Source: Lepiota brunneoincarnata
Taxonomy: Eukaryota; Basidiomycota; Agaricomycetes; Agaricales; Agaricaceae
Direction of reading: 5' to 3'
Length of the DNA: 64,000 nt
Assembly (NCBI GenBank): GCA_023014365.1
Contig: JAEBUN010000051.1
Location: forward strand, 124,001 to 188,000
Shown: one piece after another, positions 52,618 through 64,000 of the stretch
Layout of the letters: each line of letters opens with the position of its first letter
How positions within the stretch are numbered: position 1 is the first letter of the stretch
Translations under genes and position numbers: made by a program
The notes under the pieces: generated by a model
Databases searched by the model: none
What the model saw: the letters and a program-made list of their open reading frames with translations, nothing else
Told to the model about the DNA's origin: nothing

Positions 52618-53630
52618 CTGTTGGAATGTTCTCGGACGGATCTGTTGCCGGGTGTGTTCCTTGATCATGCGCACACATTCTTTTCGTATTACGTAGTTAA
52701 AGAGCGCGGAATGAATTATATAACAGTCAAGGATTTGAGTTATCCAGACATCCTCATGTGGCTGTAGCGACTTTCGAAGGTAATGGTCCGGGCTCCAACT
52801 GCTTCTGATGCTTCAGTGATCTCGCTGTCGGTGGCAGGCACCGTCTGAATTGGTGCTAGCGAGAGGCATGGTGGATGCTTGGATCGAGTTCTTCGGATCC
52901 TCAGGCAGCGAAGCGGAGATGGTAGGAGAGAGCATGAACAGTTTGAATGCGATGCGATGCTTGCAAACCTTGTGAACATGGAGAGCTTGAATTCGGAGTG
53001 GAGAGGAAACCCCAATGTGTCCGCCCTGGACTAACGAAATGTAGATCAGAACAGCTGGCCTTTGCAAGAGACAAGTATCTCATCCATTTGACAGGACGGA
53101 GGCCCTTGCATAGGCAGGCAACATACTTTTCAGAGGAAAGGGCATGGGTCAATGTATGCGTCCGGATAAAAGATTGGGCATGACAGCTGTATCATAGACG
53201 CAGAAAGCATGAGCGCCACAGGACAGCCGAACTTCATTATTCCAGATCTTCCACACTTCGGTACGCTGGTCCCTTGCCGTGGCTGGTGATACATACTCGG
53301 TTTGAGCCAGCTCTCATGCAGATACATAGGCCCTTTTTCATTATGGAACAGACACTCCTAAATCTCAGCTGAACTCGTCTCGATCTTTGCGCCACAAATA
53401 TGATGAGGACCCTCGAAAGAGTCGTAATTCCGTTGGTAGTAAGGGCATCTGACTGTGTTCACATGAATTCTTGGGAGCTTCTACCATGAAAGGATGGGCA
53501 GAGGTGTTGGTGGGGACTGAGTGGGCGGGAATGCATGGCTCAGCTCCTGACTTGGACTTGACATCCAGGCGCCGAAAGGGAGATAGACTGAAAACCTATT
53601 TTGTATTTAGGACAGGAGGAGCGATAGAAA
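52618..53630. other. Intergenic region
   Basis: Only short antisense and sense frames (52,740-53,183) with no motifs. Nothing recognised. Confidence 0.45.
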
Positions 53631-54070
53631 TTAGATACTCACCCAAAACCGTCTTGAGTCTCTGATGGCGTATCTGCCTCGAACCCATTCATCAAGCACA
53701 CCTGTACCTACAAAGTGAGGATGCAAACGCTGTAGGAAGGAGGGAGAACGCGTTCTGAGGGAAACAGGTCGCTTGGACAATTTAGGGATTCGGCGAAGGC
53801 GGTTTGACGATCGTGGGCAAGAACCCTGAGAAGACCGCCGGCGCCCATAATGACGCGAATCGCGTATCATACGTCTTTGTTGAGACACCGGAGAATTGAA
53901 GGGGTCTGTTTTTTGGCCAGGCGGTGTAGCGACCGTGGATGTAGAATTCCCTGACATGATTCTTTAACAAGTATAGCGAGTAAATCCCCCGGGAAGTACA
54001 GCGTGGTGTACGGGTTGGACACCGTCTGGAGCGATGGGGAGGGCTAACCAGTGACTGGAGTGGTGGCATA
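53631..54070 (-). pseudogene. DSN1 first-exon/upstream duplicate beside NACHT gene 1
   Basis: MSGNSTSTVATPPGQ from 53,957 corresponds to DSN1 MSRNSTITIAMTPSG, and the DNA upstream (GGGTTGGACACCGTCTGGAGCGATG) matches 46,100-46,130 upstream of DSN1. The rest of the 108-codon frame is unlike DSN1 (Arg/Ser-rich), so this is either a captured 5' end on another sequence or a rearranged copy. It faces away from the NACHT gene, as a divergent pair. Confidence 0.55.
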
Positions 54071-54340
54071 CAAACTCGTCAGAGCCTGTTGCCTCCATCA
54101 CTGACCACATCGAAGGTAGAAAAAGTTGGCGCCAATAAGACAAACCAGGATCACTGCCAAAGGCGAGGTGGGAAAAATCTTCCACTAAACCAGCACCAGC
54201 GAGCCCCATAAGTCTTCGTCGACTAAAGCTGTACATGATTTCCATACGTGTTGCACACAGCCCCCTCCACCCCACCTTCATTCCACAACACCAAGCTAGT
54301 CGATAGCTCCCACTCTACCCATCAGCGCCTCTGATAATCC

Positions 54341-56636
54341 ATGTCAGACCAGAGCCTAGGAGACAGAACGCAGCTTGGATTTCTCAATCATGCACACAAT
54401 ATTGTCATACGCAATCCAGTTATGATCGACACTGTGAACGTTAGCCATGAAGATAAACGCTGTACGACTCGCCATGCTGAATGAATGATACCCTACTGAT
54501 TTCTGACTCACTCATAGCGGCATTTGAATCACTCAGACAAAATACAATTAAAGGCGCACAATTCGATTCCTCCGCCCGCTATCCTCCTCCTCAATGTCAT
54601 CCAGGCACTCGAAAAAACATCATCGAAAGGATCCGATGTTGGCTCCGTGACGCCCACCGCCAGAAGAGACTACTCTGGCTTGTTGGATCTGCCGGGGTCG
54701 GCAAGTCAGCAATAGTCCAGACCATTGCTGAGTTGGAGGAAAAATCCCCCAATCTTGTCCTGGGAGCAACCCTATTCTTTTCCAAACCCAACAATCGCAA
54801 TGACCCATCTCGGGTCTTCATCACTCTCGCTTATCAAATTGCTCTCAAATGCCCACCATATCGCGAGTTCGTCATACACGAAATGCTTGCTGATCCGGAG
54901 CTCCCAGACAAGTCGATGAGGACTCAGTTTTCTAAGCTCATATTCGAGCCTTTCGCCCGACACAATATATTTCGGGGATCTGGTCCTCTGTTGATATTCC
55001 TTGATGGTCTGGACGAATGCAACGGCGACCGTGAGCAGTGCGAAATCGTCGGTCTCATTTCGTATCTTTCCCTCGCTTATCCGGATGCACCTCTTCTGTG
55101 GATGATCGCGAGCCGTCCAGAGGCTCATTTGAAGGGTGTATTCTATCGCAAAAGTGTTGTTCCAAGCTACGAAGTGGTGGAAGTCCCGATTGATTCAAAC
55201 CAAGCATGCGCCGATGTCGAATGCTACTTACGAAGCGAGTTTGAAAGGATCCGAAAACGTGACCCCATCGCACGCCTTCGCTCCCAGTGGCCGACGGAAA
55301 ACGATCTCCTCACAATTATGGCAGCATCAGCTGGGCTGTTTGCATTCGCATCAACTGCGATCAAGTTCGTTGATGATCCAGATTTTGGAAACCCTGTTTC
55401 TGGGCTTGTGCTGTTGCTTGTCGCAATAAAAAAGCTCCCCAGGGATCCTTTGAAAGGGAGGATGCACCCACTGGCCCATCTTGATGCACTCTATACGTGC
55501 ATACTCTCCCAGATTCCCAAAAGCATTGTACCTGATACCAATGCATTACTCATCAATACTCTGACTAATTCGAGGGGCGGCAACCTAGTTTTCATTTGTA
55601 ATTGGGCGGGTCTGACACCTCAAGATACCTATGGCGCACTTCGTCGGCTTCATTCTGTTCTAGTCATCCCAACACCCGAGGAGGCTGGTCAGCGTAGCCT
55701 GTCTTTTCATCACCGATCCTTCCATGAATACCTCACGGATCCCGACCGGTCGCATGAGTTTCATATCGGCAATGCTGACATCGAGAAGTACGAATTGGAC
55801 TGCTGCTTCCGCATCACAAAAGAGGCTCAGACAGGTAATGTCCATGTCGACCCTGCAAAGCTGATCTTATTTTGGTTCTAGGCACGCTCATTAGAGATGA
55901 GTCCAAAGTAACTCTCTCCTGGTCAACCAACAATAGTCGCCTATGGCAAAGAGACCTCTGTGGGCGTGCAGCCCAGAGTTTTAGAGGTCTTATTCACCAC
56001 TATAACCCTGACCTCGTCCTGGCCAAGCTCCGGAATCCGGCTATGCCCAAGATCGCACGAACATTTGATCTTGTATGGTCGTGGTTCGGGGACTGCATTG
56101 ACCCTGATTCCTACACGAAATATATTCATTACCTACAACACCAACTGGTGCGTGTTTTTATTGCATATCTAGCTGCCCTAATCAACTAATGGTCACTCAG
56201 GACCCGAGAGTCCGTGCCGAGTTGGAACGACTGAACCTGCTCCGACAAGTACCCATTGGAACTCTTGACTTGGATAATTCCAGTTTCGCTGGAGTGGATG
56301 ACTGCGGATATACTATCTATGAATCCGACACCACCCTTTACTCCCCTAGGGAATGGACCTACAACAATGAAACGACACCTCCTTATCTGGATTTTGACGA
56401 GTGGAGTGGTCCAACCCTGGTAAGACAATTTAGTAAAACATCAAGGAAGGGGCACAAATTGCTGACCTGAGCGTTCCGATCAGGTGGATTACAAGTCCCA
56501 ATATAAGTATTGGTGGTATAAGAAGTATACCGGATCTCTGCAATCGGTTCCTCCTCAGTCTGCGTACTGCCCAAGCACACTCACCAGATACGCCTCGTTG
56601 GAATCATCAACCGGTGCCTTCTTATTTATGAATTAA
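54341..56636 (+). CDS. NACHT-domain NTPase, copy 1
   Basis: STAND-type P-loop NTPase of the kind abundant in mushrooms, where such proteins are linked to non-self recognition and programmed cell death. Exons: 54,341-54,461; 54,518-55,834; 55,882-56,147; 56,201-56,419; 56,484-56,636; 691 residues. N-terminus MSDQSLGDRTQLGFLNHAH, then the family lead QFDSSARYPPPQCHPGTR, Walker A GSAGVGKS (97-104), Walker B LLIFLDGLDEC, sensor-like IASRPEAHL, and a winged-helix-like part (FHHRSFHEYLTDPDRS). No WD40 or ankyrin repeats follow. The last exon is frameshifted relative to copy 2 after LQS, ending about 40 residues early. Start chosen because copy 2 shares the first exon and 5' leader. Confidence 0.88.
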
Positions 56637-57590
56637 AGATGCCGGATAGGTCTCAACGCTGGACATACTCGACAAGAGTCAATCAGAGTCTAGGGTAGTC
56701 GGGGTGATATTGTATATATTGTTTTCATAATGACTTGTGCTACCTACGGCCGATTCGTCACGACGAAGAACTGAAAACAAAGGTGTGTTGATGAAGAGTG
56801 GTAAGTGGGGTTAGGAAGTGAGCGCGACTTCGTCGGTCAGTCACAAGGCGTCGACCCAGAGGAGAGAGAGAAAGGAAGAGGGAGGGGAGGAATGAGAATG
56901 AGAATGAGAGAGAGAGAACGAGAGAGAAGGGCGAGAGCTTGGGCAGCGAGTAGATGAGAGGGGGTGTATCTCGTTACCTCCTAGTGTATATTTTTCTGGC
57001 TAGTTTTTATGCTATGAGGTTTGATTTTTGGATGGTATTTGAGGAGTTAGGAATGTAAGAAGGAAAATGAAAGTAGCTCCAAAATTTCGTATAGCAATTA
57101 GTGGATGTGGTTTTACAACGGAAGCAAAGAGAGAAATAAGAGAAGGGAAAAAGAAGTTCACCTGCACCATCCGCCGCTTGCATGACGTGTCCACATGTGC
57201 TGGTGTGTCGTGTTTGGTGCGTTTTGAGTAGTAAACGAGCTTGGAGCGCGTGGGTGTCATGGTTGTCTCCACGGTCTCATCTGGATTAGTGGAAGAGGGG
57301 ATGAAGGGCACTAAGCGAGCAGCCGTTGTCTGTTCTCCACATTGAATATAGGTATGAATTCATGTAGGAAGGTTAATTGCCTCTCATATCGGTCCCCTAA
57401 CAATATTTACGAAGCGACAATCTTCGCCATCTTGCTCAAGCCACTCCGGATGGAACCTTTGCCCTTGAAATCTCCACCATGACACATTTTGTCTACAGCG
57501 GATCCCAGAAAGCTACCACAATGGCATCTGTCAGAGCATACACTAGGCCCTCATGATTGGCACGCAACTCAGGTAGGGGGGTGAATGTTG
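56637..57590. other. Spacer between NACHT genes, GA-rich stretch
   Basis: 56,637-56,700 still matches the 3' coding end of copy 2 (CCGGATAGGTC...GCTGGACATACT), now out of frame. 56,860-56,935 is GAGA/GAATGA-rich simple repeat. A minus-strand frame at 57,012-57,311 (99 codons) has no recognised family. Confidence 0.5.
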
Positions 57591-57627
57591 GCGTGAAGAA
57601 AGGCCCGACACTTTGGGTCAGTGGGGA

Positions 57628-57725
57628 TGAGGGTGCGCCACATCAGGATTTGGTAGCGATATAATGACAGATAATATGAGGGTGCGCCACATCAGGATTT
57701 GGTAGCGATATAATGACAGATAATA
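57628..57725. repeat. Two perfect copies of a 49-bp tandem repeat
   Basis: Unit TGAGGGTGCGCCACATCAGG...GATAATA occurs at 57,628-57,676 and 57,677-57,725. A related single unit (ATGAGGGTGCACCAC...TTGGTAGTGATATAATGG) lies downstream of copy 2 at about 60,481-60,530, so the sequence marks the borders of the duplicated block. Confidence 0.85.
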
Positions 57726-58056
57726 TGAAGGCCATCACTTCGGCAAGGACGAGTATCCGAGGGCGCTGTCAATCGAGTATAAAAGTACGGCATGGGTCCT
57801 GGGTGTGCAGCATGACGAGTAAATAGAGTTGGGCACTGTCTGGATGACGAGAAAGTAGGCAAAGAGGCGGCACTCACAATCAACGCTCTATGTTTCGATG
57901 CCCAGTTGTGTCGCGGTCGATCATTGGCCTCCGTGGACTAAAGCTGTGTATACATGATTTCCACGGCACGCAGTGCACAGCCCTTCTCACCCTCCACCAC
58001 ACCAAGCTAATCGATACCCCAGCTCCCACTCAGCCTATCAACGCCTCCGAAAGTCC

Positions 58057-60444
58057 ATGTCGGATCACCACAACCTGGGACATCCAGAAGCACAGCATGG
58101 ATTTCTCAGCCATGCACAAAATATCGTGATGCGTAACCCAGTGATGATCGACACTTTGAATTTCGGTGATGCTGATAGCAAACGCTGTACGACTTATTGT
58201 GCTGAATAAATCACGCCCCACTGACTTCTGCTCACTCGTAGTGGCATTTGAGTCCCTCAAAGGAAACATAATTCAAGGCGCACAGTTCGATTCCTCTGCC
58301 CGCTATCCCCCTCCCCAATGCCATCCTGGTACTCGAACGAGCATCATTGAAACAGTTCGATGCTGGTTCCGTGGCACTCACTACCAGAAGAGACTGCTCT
58401 GGCTCGTTGGGTCCGCCGGAGTCGGTAAATCAGCAATAATCCAGACCATTGCCGAGTTGGAGGCAAAGTCTCCCGGCCCCACCTTGGGTGCAACTCTCTT
58501 CTTTTCCAGACCCAGCAAGCGAAATGACCCATCCCAAGTCTTCATCATCCTTGCTTATCAAATTGCCCTCAAATGCCCACCATACCGCGAGTTCATCACA
58601 CATGAAATGCTCGCCGATCCACAGCTGCCAGAGAAGTCGATGACCACCCAGTTTGCGAGGCTCATATTTGAGCCTTTCGTCCAACACGACATATTGCAGA
58701 GTCATGGTTCTCTATTGATACTTCTTGATGGTCTGGATGAGTGCAACGGCGACCATGAGCAGTGCGAAATTGTCGGTCTCATCTCATATCTTTCCCTCAC
58801 CTATCCGGGTGCCCCCCTTCTGTGGGTCATCGCAAGCCGTCCAGAGGCTCACCTGAAAGATATATTCTGTCGTAAGCGTGTCGCTTCGAGCTATGAAGTA
58901 GTGGAGATCCCAGTCGATTCGGACCAGGCATGCACCGATGTCGAGTGCTACTTGCGAAGCGAGTTTGACAGGATCCGAAAAGCCGACCCCATCGCACGCC
59001 TTCACTCCCAGTTGCCGACAGAAGACGAGTTTCTCACAATTAGCGCCGCATCGGCCGGGCTATTTGCATTCGCATTAACTGCGATCAAGTTCGTAGATGA
59101 TCCAGCTTTCCGAAACCCTGTTTCTGGCCTTGCACTGTTACTCGCCACGAGCAGAAAGGTCCCATACCAAACATTGAAAGGGAGGACACATCTACTAATC
59201 CACCTTGACGCACTCTATACGTGCATACTCTCCCAGATTCGGAAAGCCGTGTTACCTGATACCTACGCACTGCTCACGAGTCATCATATTATAACTCAAG
59301 GCTTCCGGCCTTCTTAGCCTCTATTTGTAATTGGGCAGGCATCACACCCCAAGATGCCTATGGTGCGCTCCATCGACTCCATTCCGTTCTCACCATCCCC
59401 AACGCCAGAAAATGCTGAGCAAAGCAGCCTATTATTTCATCACCAATCCTTCTACGAATACCTCAGAGACCCCGACAGGTCGCATGAATTTCACATCAGC
59501 AATGCTGACATGGATAAGCAGGAGCTTGATTGCTGCTTCCGCATCATAAAAGAGGTTCATGCAGGTAATGTCTATGTCAACTCTGCGAAGCTGATCTCAT
59601 CATGGGTCTAGGCGTGGTTTTCGGGGGAGATGTGTCCAAGGTGGCTCTCTCCTGGACCACCAACGATAGTCGCATACAGGATGATCTCCAATTTCACGCA
59701 TCTCTGAGTTTTGCAAACATTATCACGTACCGCTATGACCACGACCTTGTCCTGCCCAAGCTTCAGGATCCGGGTATGCTCCATATTGCACGAACATTCG
59801 ATCTTGCACGTTGGTGGTCTGTGTCCTGCTCTAGCCTCAATCACTACCTAAATTACCTACAATGCATACAACGTGGACAGGTGCATGTTTTATGACATAT
59901 CTAGTTTCCCCTTTTCAAGCAATGGTGACTCAGGATCCGAGGATCTATGCCGAGTTTGAACGACTGAACCTGCTCCAAAGAGTACCCATTGGAATTCTCA
60001 ATTTGGATGTTGCCAGTCCCATGGAAGAGGATGAATATATGTATATTATCTGTGAATCCAACAGCTCTTACCTGCCTGGAGGGTGGACCTCTGACAGTCA
60101 AATTATGCCTCCTTACCCAGGCCCTGATGAGTGGGTGGGCCCGCACCCGGTGAGCCAGCTAATGTCAATGAAAGGGCACGATTTGCTGATCCATGGATGC
60201 CAATCAGGTGAACTACAAATCTGAATATAAGTATTGGTGGTATAAACATCATACCACGCTTCTGCAATCATTACTCCGCACTCTGCGTTTCGTCCAAACG
60301 CTCTCACCAGATACGCCAGTGTTTCTTTTTGGGAACATAAACAAACTCCTTAATTATCCATTTGAGTTGCCCGATAGGTCCGAGTGCTGGACATACTGGA
60401 CACCAGTGTTATCTCTCAAAGGGACACCGATCCTGGAGGCATAA
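58057..60444 (+). pseudogene. NACHT-domain NTPase, copy 2, frameshifted
   Basis: Tandem duplicate of copy 1 with the same exon structure: 58,057-58,186; 58,242 to 59,564; 59,612-59,880; 59,934-60,149; 60,208-60,444. Walker A GSAGVGKS and LLILLDGLDEC are intact. Relative to copy 1 it has about 5 extra bases near 59,280-59,320, giving a TAG at 59,315-59,317, and one extra C near 59,400, which together restore the frame. The C-terminus is longer than in copy 1 (TPVFLFGNINKLLNYPFELP...). Probably a pseudogene unless an unrecognised intron removes the damaged stretch. Confidence 0.85.
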
Positions 60445-60649
60445 CTTATTCGAGCCAAGGCCCGGCCCTTGGGTCAATGGGATGAGGGTGCACCACGGTT
60501 AGCCCACTTGGTAGTGATATAATGGCGGGTATTGTGACTATCGTAGAGGATAAATCCATTGTCACCCTGAGTAGAGAAAGAACCACCCTGTGCGTATTCA
60601 TTCACTAGACTCTGCAAATATTGTATGATACCTGGCCAATCTGCAAGCC

Positions 60650-62120
60650 GTGTGCAGCCTTGTGAGTTTTAATTCTACTTGGCCCAGCATGGATTGATGT
60701 TTCAGGACCGTACAAGATCCCACTAGCATTCACACAGTCTCGTCCCATAACATAAAAGTAGAGCACTTTATATGATTATAGTTCTCAGGTTCAGTAGAGC
60801 TGATGAGCTGGAGAAAGTCATGCTTCCAGAGGTAATGCCTTGCATGTGATATTAGGAGTTACCGGCGGCGTTCCAAGTTGGGGAGGTCGGGGTCAATGCA
60901 CTTATAGAAGCTCGACTTGGAGACAGAGTCATGAGGGGATGCTAGAAGATCGGTTGAAAAGAGCTAACATGCTACCGCACGAACCCAGCTCCTCCTTCTG
61001 TGACCCTGCCTCCCCTCCTGATCCCTCCTAGGGTGCTTGCCCAGCTCTTATAGATGATAGTACCGATGGCCCTGTGCGTAGTCACTTGCTGCACTTGATC
61101 CGCGATGTCTTGTTTGGGGGGATGTGAAAAGAGGTGCATCTTTTTTGCCCTTCCGATTGCTGCTATGAGTCACTCCAAGCGGGAAACGTGGAACTCATGA
61201 TTCAAGTTCTGGTCCACGAGTGTCGGACCCTCGGTTACCTCCAAAGACGGTCAACTTCATCTTCATAGTGCGTGTGGCAGTCTCGGGTTCAAAATCTTTT
61301 GGACGTGCGTGGCAGTGTGCTGGGGACATATCGAGAAGGTTGAGGTGTGGCATGTTGTGAATATGCGCTGAACTTTTCGGGTGGAAGATGGGAGGACAAG
61401 GGTCTTGGGAAGTGGGGACGAGGCTGGGATGCAACGGAACGAAGGGGGACAGAGGTATGATGGAATGGGAGAATGGGAGACGCTGAGATACGGAGAAGGA
61501 TGAGACTTGTAGTGATGTATGGGCGATAAGGAGACCCATGGATGTCTCCCGAGACAGCTAGCGCCAGATTGCCAGTAAAGGAGTGAGATGCTCACGTTAG
61601 CGCTGGAAATCCGAGGAGGCACGGAACTTTTTGAGCAGGGCTGGAAAACGAGGGTTTCGTGGAAGTGTGGAAAAGAGATCCGGACATAGCGAGATGAGGG
61701 GGGACTGGGGAAGAGGCCAGGACGTGGGGATGGACAAATTTTGGGGTGGCCCACAGACGGCAAAGGGACCTGTGGGTACCCCTGACTTGAGGACTGCGAG
61801 ACGGTTAGCATCCGTTTAGCGGGGAAGGAGCGCAATACGCACGCTCACTTTGTTAGACACAATAGATTTCTGAAAAGTACATTAGTATTACAGCAAAGTG
61901 TGAATAATGGATGATCCAACTTTCTTGAGATCCTCGGGTGCAATGAGGAGAGGACCTAACCTGTCGTCTTGGCCATGATAATCGTTGGGTTCCATGACAT
62001 AAGTCTCGGGTGAGTACATCCTTGGGCACCTCAACGCATAAATGGGTTGGACACCATTTGGAACGATGCGGAGGAGGGAAAAGAGCAGTGATCGTCATGA
62101 TGCCCGTTTGGGTCACGTGT
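60650..62120 (-). pseudogene. Degenerate DSN1 copy
   Basis: Matches DSN1 in patches and in order: 60,660-60,720 (TTCTACTTGGCCCAGCATGG.TTGA...TTCAGGACCGTACA), 60,790-60,960 (exon 4 end to the intron), 61,160-61,380 (exon 3), 61,570-61,860 (exons 2-3), and 61,870-62,100 (exon 1 and upstream, GGGTTGGACACC.T.TGGAACGATG). Frames are broken repeatedly (for example ...GPLLIAPEDLKK in place of NPLLVAAKRLKK). A segment 61,600-61,830 appears duplicated (GGCACGGAACTTTTTGAGC at 61,619 versus 61,370 region). Confidence 0.8.
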
Positions 62121-62590
62121 ACTCATGAAGAGAAAATATGTTGTACAAACAGCTCTATAGTACTGTATGTACGTACAGCGATACTGCTTGCACATTATAG
62201 CTGACAAGTCCCAGTTTTATATATGATTTTTGAACAGATGATCATAGTACAGGAGAACGAAAGTGTTACAAGGAGTTCCCAATAATTTTTGGTGGAACGC
62301 AATACTTCACCTCTAAGAATATCACTACAATCCAATAATACACATGCATAACATTGAATATCCACTCATATACGATGGTGAGGAAGGAGCTGCAAATCAC
62401 GACCAATCCGATGAAAAATCCGAGCATTGATAATTGCACCAAGGGCACAGATGATACTACTCGCAGATGTTAAACCGGTTAAACGGAGTAAACACTATTC
62501 TCAGCTCACGGGATAGTAGAAAGTCTCGCTTGCTATATGACCAAATATCCGTTTGAGTTAACTTGTGATTTTATCGTCCAACGACTAACT
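62121..62590. other. Intergenic, no gene recognised
   Basis: A minus-strand hydrophobic frame at 62,266-62,448 could be a last exon of the membrane-protein gene to its right, but the join is not visible. Confidence 0.4.
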
Positions 62591-63798
62591 GCTTACCCCT
62601 CCAAAAATAGCCATCATAAGATTCATAAACCGAACAACTAATCCCCGCTTGTCAAAAGCCAGAATTAAAGAGCGAGAATAGTCGTACCAAAAAGATACAT
62701 GAAATAACGTCCCCCATCCCGTCTGAACCTGGTTAAAATATCACCCGAGCATTCGTATGGGCGGTCCAGGATATTTGATGTGCAGAGGAAAATGTTGAAC
62801 ATATCCCAAATCATCTATAGCCCAAGGCAAGTCACTAAGATCAGGGGACATATATATGAACTTGCAGACACACAATAGCGGCGGATTCTGCTATGTAATA
62901 TCCAAGGGCATGATCGGGTAGCACCAATAAGCACTGCGGAACACCTTCGATGACCAATGCGAGACCTAAGAGCCTCACTGAGCGACAATATGAAGAAAGA
63001 GCCAGTCTATCGACGCACGAGGGAAGTTCACTATCTCGAAGACAGATGCAGTAACTGCAACGATGACCACAACAGTGATCATTACAGCGATACTATAGGC
63101 AACACTGCGGTTATACTCCCATAGGGAATGGATGCGATAAATAACGACTCCTGTATCACGACGGAATGTTAAATGAAAGGGTCAAAACGCGGGGATGATA
63201 GCATCCACATGCCTTCTGTTCCAATAGCTGAGATGTCGAATAAAACAACAAAGACAGCAAAAAATATTCTGCAACTTGAAGGGAACCACGGCAAGTATAA
63301 ACGCTCATGCATTAGAATAGAATAGATTGATGCACTCACTCCTTCTCATGGGAGTGAGCCCAAGTGAATGACAGACGCAAGTTAACTTACCTGTATACGT
63401 AAATCATGTTTCAAACCTCCTAACACTGCGTTGAAACAGAGGTAAGTACCGAAAATTATCGCACCCAAAGTAAAACGTACTAATTGCAGAGTATATCATG
63501 AGAACCCCCGTGACATACCGACCACAGAGAAATAAAACTTTAACCCGAGTCCCCCTCCGAAGACTCGTCCACACATCGGATATCTCATCGTCAATATGGG
63601 TCAAATGATCATACACCAGGCACGATAGGGCAATCGCTAAGATATAAGACACTGAAATTAGTGGGAAGGGGGCGACTAGAACCCCAACTCACCACTACAA
63701 TACCTAAGCCCCATTATAAGGGTCGAGTTGTCAACGAGCTGGGTGATAGACATTTTGGAGGAACGGATTAATGCTCGTTCAGGTTTTGTACTGTTCAT
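62591..63798 (-). CDS. Multi-pass membrane protein, DUF6533-like
   Basis: Family of seven-helix-like membrane proteins of unknown role, abundant in Agaricomycetes. Exon 1 63,798-63,693 (MNSTKPERALIRSSKMSITQ...), intron with GTGAGT donor, exon 2 from 63,651: YILAIALSCLVYDHLTHIDD, the family signature (V-Y-D-H-L-x-T/H-x-D-D-E), then VKVLFLCGRYVTGVLMIYS. Further left a second TM-rich block (about 63,030-63,170: IHSLWEYNRSVAYSIAVMIT) and a third (62,600-62,710) follow in various frames; splice joins there are unresolved, so the end is approximate. Confidence 0.6.
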
Positions 63799-64000
63799 TG
63801 TGCCACCCGGACCGTATTATAGCTACAGCATCAAAATGAAATACCCCGTCAGCGGGCTACGATCAGAGCGGTGATGTGGGGCAGTCCAGGCTTTTTTTAT
63901 ATTCATCATCGTACATCAGATATTAATTACAGGAATATGCCCTGATGCAGCCCATCCAACTCCTTATCGTATGGATTATCTCAAATAGGATCGCGTTGTG

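Noticed and set aside
56860..56935. GA-rich stretch as a regulatory element
   Set aside because: Simple-sequence repeat without other support.

Overview
The window looks like a chromosome segment of a mushroom-forming basidiomycete (Agaricomycete). Protein-coding genes carry many short introns (43-57 nt where resolved, GT..AG). The gene content fits that group: a heme-thiolate peroxygenase, NACHT NTPases of the mushroom type, an F-box/leucine-rich protein and a multi-pass membrane protein of the DUF6533 type. No RNA genes and no CRISPR arrays were recognised.

Positions 1 to about 38,200 are a nest of retrotransposons. Order of events, read from target-site duplications (TSDs): a decayed Tc1/mariner copy (about 18,886-19,640) lies beside a Copia element (4,398-18,688, TSD CAAAT). 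The Copia element was itself hit by a complete chromodomain Gypsy element (B, 5,813-13,771) and by a 1.3-kb solo LTR (D, 14,512-15,812, TSD ACGT). Another copy of Gypsy (A) runs off the left edge. A third copy (C, 26,298-38,192, TSD GAGAG) sits in the 3' end of an F-box gene. C carries four later insertions: a short LTR element encoding a KH-domain protein (G, 27,224-29,126, TSD CCTGG), a solo Gypsy LTR (TSD CTTAG), and two 698-bp solo LTRs of family E (TSDs GTTCC and CTTCG). Between 20,045 and 25,479 lie remnants of an E-family element and a D-family element, again nested.

The Gypsy family has an unusual layout, seen in three copies of different age: 5' LTR, self-priming site, a small membrane-protein ORF (ORF0), one amber codon, gag in the same frame, a -1 shift, pol (protease, RT, RNase H, integrase, chromodomain), then a zinc-knuckle ORF (ORF3) whose start overlaps the pol stop. 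Older copies have lost CpG sites, and most of their stops are former CGA codons.

Positions 38,198 to 64,000 are mostly genic: an F-box gene broken by a small inverted-repeat transposon and by Gypsy C; a long-type unspecific peroxygenase (42,009-43,362, +); the kinetochore gene DSN1/Mis13 (46,051-43,796, -); a peroxisomal acyl-CoA oxidase ending in SKL (50,543-52,617, +); two tandem NACHT genes (54,341-56,636 and 58,057-60,444, +), the second broken; and a membrane-protein gene (63,798 leftward, -). Degenerate pieces of DSN1 and of its upstream region recur at 47.3, 53.6 and 60.7-62.1 kb, next to the NACHT genes, so this half has been shaped by repeated segmental duplication.
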